A stretch of DNA of 64,000 bases, from positions 434,001-498,000 of the forward strand of contig NZ_CP027845.1 in the NCBI RefSeq assembly GCF_003015145.1, written 5' to 3'. A model generated the notes under the pieces. It saw nothing but the letters and a program-made list of their open reading frames with translations. It ran no database searches and was not told where the DNA came from. Below are positions 18,838-30,323 of the stretch, piece after piece. A program made the translations under genes and the position numbers. The stretch is from Candidatus Phycorickettsia trachydisci. GTDB taxonomy: Bacteria > Pseudomonadota > Alphaproteobacteria > Rickettsiales > Rickettsiaceae. Every line of letters begins with the position of its first letter. Within the stretch, counting starts at the first letter, position 1.

Positions 18838-19700
18838 AAATTATTTTGTGAATCTAAATAAGCCTGGCAGCACATTTTAGCAATATTTCGTACGCGGGCA
18901 ATATAGGCCGCTCTTTGAGTTGTACTAAGAGCCCCTCGTGAGTCTAATAAATTAAAAATATGACTTGTTTTAAGACAAAATTCATATGCTACCAAAGGGA
19001 GTGGCACTTTAAGCATCTTAAATGCTTCTTCCTCGTAATCATCAAAATGTCGAAGCAGCATTCCTATATCTCCGTGGTAAAGGTTATAGTCAGATGCTTG
19101 TCTTTCATTAGCGGCATAAACATCGCCATATGTCATAGGATTCTTAGGGTCATCATTCCAAATTAATTCTTTGAAGTGATTTTTTTCCTGAATGTAGAGA
19201 GCAAGCCTTTCTAATCCATATGTAATTTCACCAGATACTGAGCTACAAGGCAAACCTCCAACGCCTTGAAAATACGTAAATTGGGTTATTTCCATCCCAT
19301 TACACCACACTTCCCAACCAAGGCCCCAAGCTCCTAGAGTCGGAGATTCCCAGTCATCTTCAACAAAACGAATATCATGTACTTTATAGTCTATGCCCAG
19401 AACTTTTAAACTCTGTAAATACAGATCTTGTATATTATCCGGAGAAGGTTTAAGTATAACCTGAAATTGATAATACCGCTGCCATCTATTTGGATGATCG
19501 CCAAAACGACTATCTGCAGGACGTCTTGAGGGTTGTACAAAAGCGGCTCTCCAAGGTTTTGAATCAAGAGCTTTTAAAGTTGTTGCAGGATGAAAAGTAC
19601 CGGCTCCGACTTCCATGTCATAGCCTTGCAATAAAACGCAACCCTGCTTTGCCCAAAACTCTTGCAGACGAGAAATAATCTGCTGGAACGATAAAGTCAT
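18834..19700 (-). CDS. glyQ: Glycyl-tRNA synthetase alpha subunit
   Basis: This 288-residue catalytic class II subunit activates glycine. The conserved opening [20 protein letters not shown], the [11 protein letters not shown] block, the motif 2 region ([17 protein letters not shown]) and the C-terminal [17 protein letters not shown]-like block (here [18 protein letters not shown]) are all present. Length is normal. A strong GGAGGG ribosome site lies inside the last codons of the upstream rne gene, and only 1 bp separates the two genes, so translation is probably coupled to rne. Confidence 0.95.
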   Translation of the reverse strand: MTLSFQQIISRLQEFWAKQGCVLLQGYDMEVGAGTFHPATTLKALDSKPWRAAFVQPSRRPADSRFGDHPNRWQRYYQFQVILKPSPDNIQDLYLQSLKVLGIDYKVHDIRFVEDDWESPTLGAWGLGWEVWCNGMEITQFTYFQGVGGLPCSSVSGEITYGLERLALYIQEKNHFKELIWNDDPKNPMTYGDVYAANERQASDYNLYHGDIGMLLRHFDDYEEEAFKMLKVPLPLVAYEFCLKTSHIFNLLDSRGALSTTQRAAYIARVRNIAKMCCQAYLDSQNNL

Positions 19701-19701
19701 T

Positions 19702-21540
19702 TTACCCTCCTGAAGCCGTTTGGTTTACTTTCCTTTTAGGGCGACTTTTGAAATTGCTGCGTCTCTTACGCATAGGCTTTTCTTTTGTCTCTTCTTCCGT
19801 TTTTGCAGGCTCTTCGTTATCTGTTATAACCTCAAGCTTTGGAGCCTTCTTAGCTTTATAGGATATTTTTTCTATAGCAAAGCTTTCGGCGGTTGCATTA
19901 TGATCTTCATGTAGATTTAAATCCACACCAAACTGATTTTCCAAAAATTCAATTTCTTTGCGCTTTTTATTAAATATATAAGAAATTGAGTCAATATGAG
20001 CAAAGATGTTTACTACATCAGCTCCTTCGTTTGACAATTCTTTTGCAATTGTACGAAGCATTACTATAGAATTTGCCTCTTGAGATCTTACCAAGCCTTT
20101 TCCACTACAATACTTACACATAGAGCTATGAGACTCTAAAAAGCTTGGCTTTAGTCTTTGACGAGATAACTCCATTAATCCCAAATTACTAATACTATTT
20201 ACCTGCATTCTAGCTCTATCTCTACTTAAAGCTTCTTTGAAGACTTGCTCTATAATTCTACGATTTTTAGACTCTTGCATATCAATAAAATCAACTACGA
20301 TTAATCCAGAGATTTCGCGTAATCTCAAATGCTTTGCAACAATTTTTGCCGCTTCAATGTTTGTTTTTAAAGCTGTCTCTTCTATGTTTTTTTCGTTGAT
20401 TGATTTACCAGAATTTACGTCAATAGAGGTAAGGGCTTCTGTTGGATTGATTACAATATATCCACCGGATGGCAGAGGGACAATTGGTTGGTATAGCCCC
20501 ATTACCTGCTCTTCTATTTCATAGGCACTGAATATAGGCTCATTTGATTTATGTTCAATAATTTTTGAGGCAGCAGAAGGTAAAATTTGCTCAAAGAAGT
20601 ATAAAGCTTGTTTATAATGTTTGTGTCCTTCAATGATCAGCTCTTGTACACGGTCATCAAACATATCACGTATAATTTTTGAAATCATACATTCCTCTGT
20701 GTGTACTATACATGGAGCTTTTGACTTAGCTACAGTCTGATTAATTTTATTCCACATCCTTGCTAAGTACTCATAGTCTTTCCTTATTTCTTCCAATGAA
20801 CGATCAACCCCAGCCGTCCTTATTGTTAGGCTGAATCTTTGATCGTCAACTTCTTCAAGTATTGTATGTATAATATCTTTGAGCCTTTTTCTCTCCTCTG
20901 AATTAACTATTCTTCTTGATATTCCATGGTGTTCTGGTGTATTTGCCATTAACACACAAAATTTTCCAGCAAGAGATATAAACGTGCTAAAGAAAGCTGC
21001 TTTATTTCCCTTAGGCTCTTTAATTGCTTGTACTAAAAGTATCTGATCTTTTTCGATAACATCCTGTACTTTATATTTTTTGTACATATTTTGATAACGC
21101 TCCCTGACACTCTCTATCTCATCATTTAGTGTTTCGAAATCAATCTTTATCGAGTTGTCATCAAAAGCTTTTTTCTCCAGTTCCTCTATGTCTATATCGT
21201 TAGACAAATTTTCTTCCGTTTGATCTGAAGTTTCTATATTTTCAGAAGGTTGTGGTAAGGGTATCTCATGCTGAGCTGCTGATTCCTTATTTTCTGGAAG
21301 TATAAAGAGGTCTGGATGAATTTCGGAAAATGGCATAAAACCGCTTTTGCCGTTTTCATATGTGATAAACACTGCTTGCAATGCCGGTTCGATTCTTGAA
21401 ACCTTGGCTAAGTATATATTACCTCTAATCTGAGGCTCTGGCATTTCCCACTCAAACTCTTCTATTGATTTGTTTTCATCAATTAACGCGGCCCGCATAT
21501 GACGGGGGTATCTTGCATCTACTAATATTGTTTTTTTCAT
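19702..21540 (-). CDS. rne: Ribonuclease E/G
   Basis: This 612-residue endoribonuclease acts in mRNA decay and rRNA/tRNA processing. It has the N-terminal [10 protein letters not shown] start, an S1 domain split by an acidic insert (about residues 95-150) as in alphaproteobacterial RNase E, the 5'-sensor and DNase I-like core with catalytic Asp in IDVNSGKS and VVDFIDM, and the Zn-link C-x-x-C (CKYCSGKG). The C-terminal tail is short and basic ([17 protein letters not shown]), much smaller than the degradosome scaffold of free-living relatives. The organism may therefore lack a full degradosome. It is followed immediately by glyQ and glyS. Confidence 0.9.
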   Translation of the reverse strand: MKKTILVDARYPRHMRAALIDENKSIEEFEWEMPEPQIRGNIYLAKVSRIEPALQAVFITYENGKSGFMPFSEIHPDLFILPENKESAAQHEIPLPQPSENIETSDQTEENLSNDIDIEELEKKAFDDNSIKIDFETLNDEIESVRERYQNMYKKYKVQDVIEKDQILLVQAIKEPKGNKAAFFSTFISLAGKFCVLMANTPEHHGISRRIVNSEERKRLKDIIHTILEEVDDQRFSLTIRTAGVDRSLEEIRKDYEYLARMWNKINQTVAKSKAPCIVHTEECMISKIIRDMFDDRVQELIIEGHKHYKQALYFFEQILPSAASKIIEHKSNEPIFSAYEIEEQVMGLYQPIVPLPSGGYIVINPTEALTSIDVNSGKSINEKNIEETALKTNIEAAKIVAKHLRLREISGLIVVDFIDMQESKNRRIIEQVFKEALSRDRARMQVNSISNLGLMELSRQRLKPSFLESHSSMCKYCSGKGLVRSQEANSIVMLRTIAKELSNEGADVVNIFAHIDSISYIFNKKRKEIEFLENQFGVDLNLHEDHNATAESFAIEKISYKAKKAPKLEVITDNEEPAKTEEETKEKPMRKRRSNFKSRPKRKVNQTASGG

Positions 21541-21867
21541 AATCTTTTGCTTTTTTAAAAGCTAATATCTTAAATTGTTATTTTTTGAACATGCTGGTCA
21601 CAACCACTTTGAAGCGTGGAGTTTATAAGATAATCATTTTTGTAATAATGCTACGACATACTACAAAAGGTAGTTGAGATAAATAAGGTCATATCATTAA
21701 AACAAAAATTTTCTCTCAATTTTGTTCTTCTTACATTTTATAACCGAATTACCCTTATATAGCAAATTATATTTATATCCTTAGTGAGGCTTTTGAAGGA
21801 TATATTAGAAGAGGGTAGGAAAGCTTACAAAACATAATAATTTTGTAAGCTTAGGATTAATTGAAGG
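21541..21867. other. Gene-free stretch upstream of rne
   Basis: This 327-bp stretch lies between rne and the phasin gene, both on the minus strand. It holds the rne leader, with a small hairpin just before the rne ATG (GCTTTT/AAAAGC with a 2-base loop, about 21550-21563) and a 5-bp ACTAC/GTAGT hairpin further upstream near 21660. The perfect 12-bp inverted repeat at 21821-21852 lies just after the phasin stop. I see no coding region. The length leaves room for a structured rne 5' UTR, which in other bacteria mediates autoregulation; that is inference. Confidence 0.5.
21821..21852 (-). terminator. Perfect 12-bp inverted repeat after the phasin gene
   Basis: The arms AAGCTTACAAAA and TTTTGTAAGCTT pair perfectly across an 8-base loop, 15 bp beyond the phasin stop. 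Position fits a transcription terminator for the leftward phasin gene. There is no strong run of T after the stem on that strand, so it may instead stabilise the 3' end of the mRNA. Confidence 0.5.
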
Positions 21868-22335
21868 TTAGCATTTTTTACTGCTACAAGATTTACCTTC
21901 AGGAGCATTTTTGTTCAGATAGTTTTGCAATTCTTGTGCAAATTTAGCAAGCGCCTCGTTTGAAACGTGGGTCGTTAATTGCATAACGTTCTGCAAGTTA
22001 TCTTTTAAGTGTTCCGTATGGTTAATGGATAACTCTTTTACTAACTTATGCTGGTTGGCCACTACTTCATCCATACTTGATGCGGACATATTTTTCTTCA
22101 CATTTTCAAGATAAGTGACTATATTTTTTTGCATGAAAGCAGCATTATTTCTTGTCATTTCTTGAAATTGTTCTAAAATTTCAGGATTAAACTGAGAAAA
22201 AGCTCTTGTATTATGATCTTGTAAGCTTTTAGTCCAACTGGCCCAATCAAACTTGGAAAAATTTTGCATCCAGTTAGTATATGCGGAAGGATCTGTAAAC
22301 ATTTGAAAAGATTCTTGGAAAAAATTGTTTGTCAT
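21868..22335 (-). CDS. Phasin family protein
   Basis: This 155-residue, helix-rich small protein has the composition of phasins, which coat polyhydroxyalkanoate granules: many Phe, Asn, Gln and Met residues, with an amphipathic helical core (about 40-140). The segment NPEILEQFQEMTRNNAAFMQKNIVTYLENVKK resembles the family core. The end is unusual: a Cys/Lys-rich tail (KSCSSKKC). No PHA synthase lies in this window, so a storage role is inferred from the family only. It has its own 142-bp upstream gap and a hairpin after the stop, so it is probably a single-gene transcript. Confidence 0.72.
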   Translation of the reverse strand: MTNNFFQESFQMFTDPSAYTNWMQNFSKFDWASWTKSLQDHNTRAFSQFNPEILEQFQEMTRNNAAFMQKNIVTYLENVKKNMSASSMDEVVANQHKLVKELSINHTEHLKDNLQNVMQLTTHVSNEALAKFAQELQNYLNKNAPEGKSCSSKKC

Positions 22336-22477
22336 TTTGAGTAACTAATTTAAGGTTAACAATCTATTTAATATTATAGCTTTGCACTTTGCTAGAGGCT
22401 TGAAAACACATCATAAAAAGATAAATTTATATCTAACTGTTGCTTTTATGAAACTTTGAATTTATAAATAACTTAAT

Positions 22478-23689
22478 TTAATATCCCTTCCCTCCTTTGA
22501 AATGGTTTTTATTTTGTTGTGATATCTTATCGGCAAACTTATTTGGATTAGCTGACTCATCGATTGAGGCACTTAAAGTATCAAATATCTTTTTAATCTC
22601 TTTTGGATTATATTTTTTAATAGTTGTTTTAGATTTTAAAGCAGTACGTAATGCTTTTAACTCTAGCGCATTAAGATAAGGACTAATTTTTGTAACAATT
22701 TCAGTATTTTCAAGTATTGGATGATATGATTCTTTTTGCGCATTTATAGCAGATCCTAAAAATTCTGAATCAAATTCAACTCCAGATTTTATTCTACCCT
22801 CACCACAGTCTTTCAATAAAGTAACTTCAGGATAATCTGAAGACATATCTTTTGCGATTTGTCTATATCTAGTTTCCACTTTTTCATTATCAAACCCTGC
22901 TCTAATTTTTGTTACTAAAGCATTAAATGCTGGATTTTTGAGTTCTGCTAAAGTTTTATCAATTTCTTTTAGAGCTTTTTCTTTAACCTTAGGATCAAGT
23001 GTCTTTGAGTTATCAATGGCTTTTCTGAGAGCTTTGATTCCTGTATATTTTTTTTCATCACTTAAAGTGCAAGTTACCAATTCTTCATCTATAAACTCCG
23101 CGCGATAATTAATAGTTTGCTCAGACGGGAAAATTGCTCCTCTACTTAATAAATTCAAATAGGTGTCTCGATCAAACTTTCTTAGGAAAAGTTTTTGTCT
23201 TGTAATCACGTAACCATCATCATCTAAACCTGTAACGTCAGCTCCATGATCAATTAATTTATCTATAAATACTACTTTTTCAAGGTCTCGTTTTTCTTTT
23301 CCTTCATCAGTATGAATGTTGTGATAATTATTGTATAACAGCGCTAATTCGAAAGAAGTTCTACCTCGAGTGTTAAGTAAATTCATATCACATCCCGCTT
23401 CTATTAATTTCCACATAGTTTTATACGGATTAGGATAGTATTTAAAATTTGCAAATAAATAATCTAGAGAAGTATTTGAATGATGGTCTTGCGCTGTTGC
23501 ATCCAAACCTTTATTGATTAAAAAGTCTATCATATCCGCATCCTTGTGGAGTGTTAGCGCATAATGTAAAAGTGTTGCGCCATTTTGATTCCGTGCATGA
23601 ACATCAGCACCGCGTTCGATTAACTCCTCGAACAAATTTTTATCCTCTCTAGATACAGCTGTCCATAATTCCTTATCTAAATCAGTCAT
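22478..23689 (-). CDS. Ankyrin-repeat protein with helical C-terminal domain
   Basis: This 403-residue protein has about four to five ankyrin repeats in the first 185 residues (ELIERGADVHARNQNGATLLHYA, LINKGLDATAQDHHSNTSLDY, LIEAGCDMNLLNTRGRTSFELA, LIDHGADVTGLDDDGY). A Lys-rich, helical region of about 200 residues follows; I do not recognise it. No signal peptide is present. Such proteins are often type IV secretion effectors in Rickettsiales, but nothing here proves secretion. It stands alone between the phasin gene and lipB. Confidence 0.8.
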   Translation of the reverse strand: MTDLDKELWTAVSREDKNLFEELIERGADVHARNQNGATLLHYALTLHKDADMIDFLINKGLDATAQDHHSNTSLDYLFANFKYYPNPYKTMWKLIEAGCDMNLLNTRGRTSFELALLYNNYHNIHTDEGKEKRDLEKVVFIDKLIDHGADVTGLDDDGYVITRQKLFLRKFDRDTYLNLLSRGAIFPSEQTINYRAEFIDEELVTCTLSDEKKYTGIKALRKAIDNSKTLDPKVKEKALKEIDKTLAELKNPAFNALVTKIRAGFDNEKVETRYRQIAKDMSSDYPEVTLLKDCGEGRIKSGVEFDSEFLGSAINAQKESYHPILENTEIVTKISPYLNALELKALRTALKSKTTIKKYNPKEIKKIFDTLSASIDESANPNKFADKISQQNKNHFKGGKGY

Positions 23690-23796
23690 AAAATTATCTA
23701 ATAAAGTGAAATACCACTAGTTTACAGTATTTACACTCAATATTTTTATCTAGTCTCTAAATTGAAGTATAATTTATTATAATAGTTGTAAACTTA

Positions 23797-24417
23797 TTAG
23801 TATAAAATAAAATTATTTTTAAATCTTGATTGAAAAATTTGATCGAATTCAGGTAAGGAAATTTGAATGCCAAAATTATGGAGAGATGTTTGGTGTGGAT
23901 GATTGATGCCGCATGGGATGATTTTAGAAAATTTGCTTAAATCAGTAGAAATGTTAATAGCAATGCCGTAATGGGCTACCCATTTACTTACTTTAATACC
24001 GATAGATGCTACCTTTTCATTTGTCGTTTTAGTCCAAATACCTATGTTTTGATCAGAAAGGTATGTTTCAATGCCTAGCTCATTAAGGCTGTCAATTAAT
24101 ACCCTGCCTAGGAAATTTATATATTTTTTGATATCTTTATTAAAGTGCGATAAGTGCAAGATTGGGTATACAACCCTTTGGCCAGAACCATGATAAGTTA
24201 CCTGCCCTCCTCTGGCTGCTTTGTAAATCTGCGCATCTTTTACATCCAATAAATCTTTATCAGACGCTGAGGTGCCCAAGGTATATAAATCAGAATATTC
24301 TATTAAAAGAACATAAATTTTATCATGATGGATAAGGACATCTTGGACCTTATCCATCATGATACTTATAGATTCATTGTAGTCGATATATTGAGGTAGT
24401 GTGATAAATTCTATCAT
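23797..24417 (-). CDS. lipB: Lipoyl(octanoyl) transferase
   Basis: This 206-residue enzyme transfers octanoate from acyl carrier protein to the lipoyl domains of 2-oxoacid dehydrogenases. The [12 protein letters not shown] block (69-80), catalytic Lys142 in SIGIKVSKW and catalytic Cys169 in PCGI are all present, at spacings that match the E. coli enzyme. One small change is GSGQ where GPGQ is usual. The gene overlaps the end of gyrA by 4 bp (ATGA), so it is coupled to gyrA rather than to lipA. Confidence 0.93.
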   Translation of the reverse strand: MIEFITLPQYIDYNESISIMMDKVQDVLIHHDKIYVLLIEYSDLYTLGTSASDKDLLDVKDAQIYKAARGGQVTYHGSGQRVVYPILHLSHFNKDIKKYINFLGRVLIDSLNELGIETYLSDQNIGIWTKTTNEKVASIGIKVSKWVAHYGIAINISTDLSKFSKIIPCGINHPHQTSLHNFGIQISLPEFDQIFQSRFKNNFILY

Positions 24418-27116
24418 TCAGCATCTTCTGCCTCATCTTCATCGTTATTGTTATCAGCGATCAACGCAGCTGATACAATTTCTTCATCTGAGCCTGCTGT
24501 TCTAAATAGTATAACGCCGCTAGTGTTACGACCTGTCACCCTGATTGAGTCTATGTTAAAGCGTATTAATTTACCAGTATTTGTGACTAAAATTACCTCG
24601 TCATTATGACCTGTAATTGGGACTACAGTAACTAAATGACCAGTTTTATTAGATGTGTTCATGTTACTCACACCGCTACCTCCACGAGCAGTAACACGGT
24701 ACTCATAAGCAGAACTACATTTACCAAATCCTTTACTTGTAATAGAAAAGATCACTTCTTCGTTTTGAGCCATTTCTGTAATTTGCTCTTTAGTTAAAGA
24801 AGAAGTTTCTTCAATTTTCTTCAGGTTATATTCTGGATCTCCTTTGATTTTTAGTCTTGTTGCATAAGGTATGCTTAAATATGAATCACGTTCAAGTAAT
24901 GGGTAATTAGCTCCCTTCAAGATTGTCATGCTAATCACTCGGTCTTTAGGTTTAAGCTTAATAGCCCGCACGCCGTCAGATGTACGACTTTTGAATACGC
25001 GCAAATCACTTACGGCAAACCTAATAGATTGGCCCATTTTAGTACTTATTAAAATGTGCATATCAGATTTGCATAAGCTAACTTCAACTAAGCTATCATC
25101 TTCTTCAAGTCTAATGGCAATTTTACCGTTTGATGCGATACGTTTGAAATCATCTAAAGAGCTACGACGTACACAACCTGATGCTGTTGCGAAAATTAAA
25201 TTCAAATTCTCTAATTCTGCTACATTCTCAGGTAGCAGCAAAATATTATTAATAGTCTCACCTGGTTTTAAATCAGGAAATAGATTTACAAGAGCCCTAC
25301 CCTTACTTTGGGGGCTTCCTAATGGTATTTTGTAAAGTTTTAAGCTATATACCTTGCCAGAGGTGGAGAAGAAAAGTACGGGTGTATGTGTTGTTCCAAC
25401 AAAAACTTGGGTTGCAATATCCTCTCCAGATAAAGTATTTCTCCCCTTTCCTCCTCTTTTTTGATTACGGTAACTATTTAATGGTACTCTTTTAATGTAG
25501 CCACCAAGAGTGCAAATAACTACCATATCCTCTTTTTGCATCAAATCCTCAATATCTTGGTCAGACATTTCTCCATCTTCAATTTGCGTTAGTCTTGGAG
25601 TTCCAAATTCTTCGCGAATTTCTCGTAAATCATCCTTCATCACGCCTAACAATAATTCTCTTGACTCAAGCAAGCTAAGCAAGTACTTAATCTCACTCAT
25701 TAATTTTAAAAAGTCAGCCTCGATTTTAGAGTGTTCTAAACTTGTAAGCTTGTGAAGACGCATATCAAGAATTGCCCTTACTTGCTCTTCCGAAAACCTG
25801 TATTGTGGACTAATCTCTCTTGTGTCACCTAATGTTCCAAGAAGATCTGTAAGATTTCCTAAATCTTCTATGTTCCAGGTTTTGGCAAGTAATTTATCAC
25901 GAGCTTCTGCTGTATCATTTGATCCTTTGATGATTGCAATAATTTCATCAATATTGCTTATAGCAATTCTCAAAGCAAATAAAATATTAGCTTTATCTCG
26001 AGCTTGATTTAAAAGGTAAATACTTCTTTTGCGTAGTACTTCCTCCCTGAAATCAACAAAGCTTTGAATAATTTGTTTAAGGTTCATCAGTTTTGGTATC
26101 CCTTGATCCAGGGCGACCATGTTAATACCAAAAGATACTTGCAAAGGTGTATATGAATAAATTTGGTTCAGTATTACTGAAGCTGCAAAATCTTTTTTAA
26201 TCTCAACAACAACTCTTATGCCAGTACGATCTGATTCATCGCGAATGTTGCTTATACCTTGTATCTTTTGAGTATTAACTAATTCGGCAATTTTTTCGAT
26301 CATCTTAGCCTTATTAACTGCATAAGGTATTTCTTCGATAATGATCGCTTGTCTCTTATCTAGGTCTTCGATAGAAGCTTTACCACGAATATAAATAATG
26401 CCTTTACCGGTGTGATAAGCAGATTTAATGGCGCTACGTCCCACAATGGTTGCAGCAGTAGGGAAATCAGGGCCTTGTATGATTTCCATCAATTCATCTA
26501 TGGTAATTTCGTTATTATCTATGTAAGCAATGCATGCATCTATAATCTCACACAGATTATGCGGTGGAATATTGGTAGCCATACCAACAGCAATACCACC
26601 AGATCCATTAACCAAAAGGTTGGGAAACGCCGCAGGAAGAACCTGAGGTTCTGATTCGGTTGCATCATAGTTAGGCTGAAAGTCGACTGTATTTTTATCT
26701 ATATCGTTAAGAAGTGTATGGGATATCTTAGTTAATTTAGATTCCGTATAACGCATCGCAGCGGCTGAGTCGCCGTCAATCGAACCAAAATTCCCCTGAC
26801 CATCAATTAAGGGTATGCGCATTGCAAAATTTTGTGCCATTCTAACTAAAGAGTCATAGATAGCCATATCACCATGAGGATGGTACTTACCCATTACATC
26901 ACCAACAATCCTAGCTGATTTACGATGTTGTTTATTGTAATAATAACCCGACTCATACATTGAGTATAAGATCCTACGGTGTACGGGTTTAAGACCGTCA
27001 CGAACATCTGGAAGGGCCCTACTTACGATTACGCTCATAGCATAATCTAAGTAAGATCTTTTCATTTCATCCTCAATTGGAATATCTAAAGTAATCTCTT
27101 GCAAAACAGCTGACAT
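24414..27116 (-). CDS. gyrA: DNA gyrase subunit A
   Basis: This 900-residue type II topoisomerase subunit cuts and rejoins DNA. The N-terminal [30 protein letters not shown] block, the catalytic Tyr123 in AAAMRYTE and the GyrA box (QKRGGKG) confirm gyrase rather than topoisomerase IV ParC. The C-terminal beta-pinwheel follows, ending in an acidic tail ([13 protein letters not shown]). In the quinolone pocket the motif reads [10 protein letters not shown]: residue 84, equivalent to E. coli Ser83, is Met, while the equivalent of Asp87 is kept (Asp88). It overlaps lipB by 4 bp. Confidence 0.96.
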   Translation of the reverse strand: MSAVLQEITLDIPIEDEMKRSYLDYAMSVIVSRALPDVRDGLKPVHRRILYSMYESGYYYNKQHRKSARIVGDVMGKYHPHGDMAIYDSLVRMAQNFAMRIPLIDGQGNFGSIDGDSAAAMRYTESKLTKISHTLLNDIDKNTVDFQPNYDATESEPQVLPAAFPNLLVNGSGGIAVGMATNIPPHNLCEIIDACIAYIDNNEITIDELMEIIQGPDFPTAATIVGRSAIKSAYHTGKGIIYIRGKASIEDLDKRQAIIIEEIPYAVNKAKMIEKIAELVNTQKIQGISNIRDESDRTGIRVVVEIKKDFAASVILNQIYSYTPLQVSFGINMVALDQGIPKLMNLKQIIQSFVDFREEVLRKRSIYLLNQARDKANILFALRIAISNIDEIIAIIKGSNDTAEARDKLLAKTWNIEDLGNLTDLLGTLGDTREISPQYRFSEEQVRAILDMRLHKLTSLEHSKIEADFLKLMSEIKYLLSLLESRELLLGVMKDDLREIREEFGTPRLTQIEDGEMSDQDIEDLMQKEDMVVICTLGGYIKRVPLNSYRNQKRGGKGRNTLSGEDIATQVFVGTTHTPVLFFSTSGKVYSLKLYKIPLGSPQSKGRALVNLFPDLKPGETINNILLLPENVAELENLNLIFATASGCVRRSSLDDFKRIASNGKIAIRLEEDDSLVEVSLCKSDMHILISTKMGQSIRFAVSDLRVFKSRTSDGVRAIKLKPKDRVISMTILKGANYPLLERDSYLSIPYATRLKIKGDPEYNLKKIEETSSLTKEQITEMAQNEEVIFSITSKGFGKCSSAYEYRVTARGGSGVSNMNTSNKTGHLVTVVPITGHNDEVILVTNTGKLIRFNIDSIRVTGRNTSGVILFRTAGSDEEIVSAALIADNNNDEDEAEDAE

Positions 27117-27228
27117 AATTTCTAAATCTTAAAGGTCAAAATTTATAATAATATAACTATATACTAAAGAATCTAATAATTGAACCGTCTTTTTTAGGAT
27201 TGTTTTGAAGTTAAAGACTTTGTTCTCA

Positions 27229-28515
27229 TTAGTCTAAATTTATAGAACCTAATATTTCTCGAATTTCTACATCATCATTGTGCACTTCTGTAATATTCAA
27301 TGGATCTATTAATTTACTAAAGTCTGAGATGTTTAGATGAGATACGATGGACAATTCTTTAATGCTAAGAATTGAATTTTTAGTGACATCTATGTATTCA
27401 AGTCTTGATAGGGATGGAACAATACTTTGAATATAACCTAAGTTTGAAGCTTTTTTTAATAATTCAAGATGGTATCCTTGCAGCAAATTTGATAAGGTAT
27501 TGAAATCAATTTTCTCCATTACCTCGTATATTTGATTATCTGTTTCAAGTTTCGATTCTTTAAGTTTATTCTTAATCTTACAATAAGATTTAGATAGAGC
27601 TTGCAGCTGATCTATCAGTTCTTGCAAGCTACCTAAATTTTTATCTTCTAACCATTCTTTAATTCTATCGAAATTACTTTCTTGCTCAAAAAGTTTAACC
27701 ATGACTATTATGTTTTTTAGTAAACCGTTTTTGAAATCTTGATCACTTTGGAAAAAAGTACAGTAAATATTTAAAACTGCAGCAAGATTTTGAGCTAAAG
27801 GCCCAAAAATAGAAATTTGATCAGAATATTTTTTAAAATACCAAGAATGTCCTGTTATATCAGCTCCCAAACTACATAATAACATGGCAGCATGATATTT
27901 ATTATAGCATATAGCATAATCTATAGGTTTATAGCCATTAATTGACGATGTATTTATATCAGCATCTTTTGAAACTAGATACTTGATTGCCTCTAGGCTT
28001 TCGTGTTGAGCAGCATAATGTAATGCGCTAAGTCCCAATTCGTCACGAGTATTCAGATTCAAACCTCGATTAATCAATAAGTCTATCAAGATAACGTCAT
28101 TATTAGTCACAGCCGTGTTTAGTAAAATATATCCATGGAGACCTAGATCCGCTCCTGTTTGTACAAGGTATTTCATTGTATCTAACTGATTGCAAATAGC
28201 GGCTGCATATATAGGTTTACAGCCTTTCTCGTTAACAGCTTCAAAATTTGCAGAATGATCTATAAGTACTTTGAGGATATCAAGACGCCCCTTCATGGCA
28301 GCAATATATACTAAAGAATTACCTTGAGAATCTATTGTATTTACATTTGCTCCTTGAAAAATTAATAAATGCACCTGGGTACAATCACCATTACAAACGG
28401 CATAATACAGTTTTGTTGAGAGTTTGTTTTTTCGTTCTATTTCTTCCCAAAAGATTTTATCTAAAATATTTAAATCTACGAATTCGGAGATCTTTTTAGC
28501 GTTATATTCTTGCAT
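27229..28515 (-). CDS. Ankyrin-repeat protein
   Basis: This 428-residue protein has about six ankyrin repeats between residues 32 and 225 (for example LIFQGANVNTIDSQGNSLVYIAA, LIDHSANFEAVNEKGCKPIYAAA, LINRGLNLNTRDELGLSALHYAA and LVSKDADINTSSINGYKPIDYA). A helical C-terminal region of about 190 residues has no motif I recognise. It follows the 599-residue ankyrin gene by 8 bp on the same strand, so the two are probably co-transcribed. There is no signal peptide. A host-directed role is inferred from the class only. Confidence 0.82.
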   Translation of the reverse strand: MQEYNAKKISEFVDLNILDKIFWEEIERKNKLSTKLYYAVCNGDCTQVHLLIFQGANVNTIDSQGNSLVYIAAMKGRLDILKVLIDHSANFEAVNEKGCKPIYAAAICNQLDTMKYLVQTGADLGLHGYILLNTAVTNNDVILIDLLINRGLNLNTRDELGLSALHYAAQHESLEAIKYLVSKDADINTSSINGYKPIDYAICYNKYHAAMLLCSLGADITGHSWYFKKYSDQISIFGPLAQNLAAVLNIYCTFFQSDQDFKNGLLKNIIVMVKLFEQESNFDRIKEWLEDKNLGSLQELIDQLQALSKSYCKIKNKLKESKLETDNQIYEVMEKIDFNTLSNLLQGYHLELLKKASNLGYIQSIVPSLSRLEYIDVTKNSILSIKELSIVSHLNISDFSKLIDPLNITEVHNDDVEIREILGSINLD

Positions 28516-28523
28516 GCTGTAAT

Positions 28524-30323
28524 CTATGATTCTTCGCTTATTTCTCCCATCACTTTAAGAGAATTATTTGATGTATCATCAAAACTTTCTATATATTTTT
28601 CTTGAATTAAGTCGTCGCTCTTAATAACTTTATTGCAAATTTTTTGAACCTTGCAAGGCTTTGCTTCTTCAGAATTTTTAAGTAAATGTTTAAATTTATT
28701 AGACATGATATCTATTCCGTAATTATCAGTATCTTGTTTTGATAAATTTGTAGAAGCTTTTTCGGAGACTAAATAGCTATTAATCCTTGATCTAGCATAA
28801 TTTAGTGCGTTTTTAACAATTGAGGGGTTGGGTATAAAATTTAATGCTTCTTTAAATATATCTTCTAATTCTCGTATTTCGACTATTGTGCGTTCTAAAA
28901 GATCAGGCATCTTCTGTTGCAATACATAAGTTCCAAGAAAATTTTCTGTTGAACTTTCTATTATATACATTAGCTTTCTTGACAAGTTTTCAGTAAATTC
29001 TTTCGCTTCAGTTGTATCTTCTAAATCTTTAAAATCATTTAGGATTTTAATGCCTATCAATATTTTTTCTCGCAAAGTCTTTCTAGATAAGATTTCATCA
29101 ATATTTCGGATTAGATATTCATATAATTCTATATTTGATAAATCTAACTCTGTTTCTGGAGTTAGGAATAAAGAAGGGTCTAACTCGTGGTCTAATGCAC
29201 AAATTAAAGCAGTTTGATTGTATTCATTTTTTATATTTATATTAGCACCATTATCTTTAAGGAAAGAAATAATTTCTAATTCCTTAGAACATATAGCTAC
29301 GTGCAAAGGCGTATTATCTTCAGAGTTTTGCGCATTAATATCTGCCCCATTTTGTATAAGGTATTTTAAAAGCGGAAGATGACCTTCAAAAGCTGCTATA
29401 TGAATTAAATAATCACCTTCTACATTAACAGAATTAATGCTTGCTTCTAGTTTTTCACAATAATGCTTTACTACATCGATTTGTCCTTCTATAGCAGCTA
29501 TAAATAATGGATTTTCGTTATAAGAATTCTTAACGTAAACGTCGCATTTTTTGTTGCGAAAATATTCTATAATTTCCACTTCCCCATTTCGAGCAGCATA
29601 ATGTATGGGTAATTCTTCTTCGTTGTCTAAGTAATGTATGCCTAACTTTTGTTCTTGATTGACCCATTTTAAAATATCTAACCTACCATATTGTGCCGCA
29701 ATATGGACTAAGTTTGCATTATTTATATCTTCAGCATAAAGATCTGCACCCTTTTGATAAAGGGTTTTAACAGCATCTAGATTACCATGCTGAACAGCGT
29801 GATGTAGAGGTGTTTGTTTGTAAATATCCTTACTATCTACTTTAGCCCCAGCGTTTATTAGAAGTGTGATTGTGTTCAGATAATTCTTCTGTGCAGCATA
29901 ATGTAATGCTGTCTCTTTTAGATTGTTGGTCCCATCTATCTGATATTTTTTTTCAATAAGTTTTTGAAGTAGATCAATATGATCATATTTAACTGCTATA
30001 TGGCTTAATTTATGACCGTATGAAAAATCGTCTTGTAAATTAGCTTTTTGTTCGAAAATTCTTTGGACAACACCAATATATCCTTTGTAGAATGCAAGTT
30101 GCGCGACATTTTGGCCCGCTTTATTAAAAAGGTGAATATTGCCACCGCTAAGAGCAAGCAATTTAACCATTAGCCAATCATCCATCTTGGCGGCAAGGTG
30201 CATCGCAGTGTCACCATTATAATTTTGAGCATTCACATTTACGCCCTGATCGCATAGCCAAGCTGCCGCACTATATTCTTTGTTTAGAACGGCTATATGC
30301 AAAGGCGTCATTATTTCATCCAT
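28524..30323 (-). CDS. Large ankyrin-repeat protein
   Basis: This 599-residue protein is nearly all ankyrin repeats over residues 1-385, about eleven to twelve units, beginning at MTPLHIAVLNKEYSAAAWLCDQGVNVNAQ and including LINAGAKVDSKDIYKQTPLHHAV and LIQNGADINAQNSEDNTPLHVAI. The C-terminal 200 residues are helical and charged, ending with an SLKVMGEISEES tail. A similar tail (LKTMGEAPDLSELV) ends the neighbouring 359-residue ankyrin protein, suggesting a shared C-terminal signal. It is followed by another ankyrin gene after 8 bp. Confidence 0.83.
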   Translation of the reverse strand: MDEIMTPLHIAVLNKEYSAAAWLCDQGVNVNAQNYNGDTAMHLAAKMDDWLMVKLLALSGGNIHLFNKAGQNVAQLAFYKGYIGVVQRIFEQKANLQDDFSYGHKLSHIAVKYDHIDLLQKLIEKKYQIDGTNNLKETALHYAAQKNYLNTITLLINAGAKVDSKDIYKQTPLHHAVQHGNLDAVKTLYQKGADLYAEDINNANLVHIAAQYGRLDILKWVNQEQKLGIHYLDNEEELPIHYAARNGEVEIIEYFRNKKCDVYVKNSYNENPLFIAAIEGQIDVVKHYCEKLEASINSVNVEGDYLIHIAAFEGHLPLLKYLIQNGADINAQNSEDNTPLHVAICSKELEIISFLKDNGANINIKNEYNQTALICALDHELDPSLFLTPETELDLSNIELYEYLIRNIDEILSRKTLREKILIGIKILNDFKDLEDTTEAKEFTENLSRKLMYIIESSTENFLGTYVLQQKMPDLLERTIVEIRELEDIFKEALNFIPNPSIVKNALNYARSRINSYLVSEKASTNLSKQDTDNYGIDIMSNKFKHLLKNSEEAKPCKVQKICNKVIKSDDLIQEKYIESFDDTSNNSLKVMGEISEES

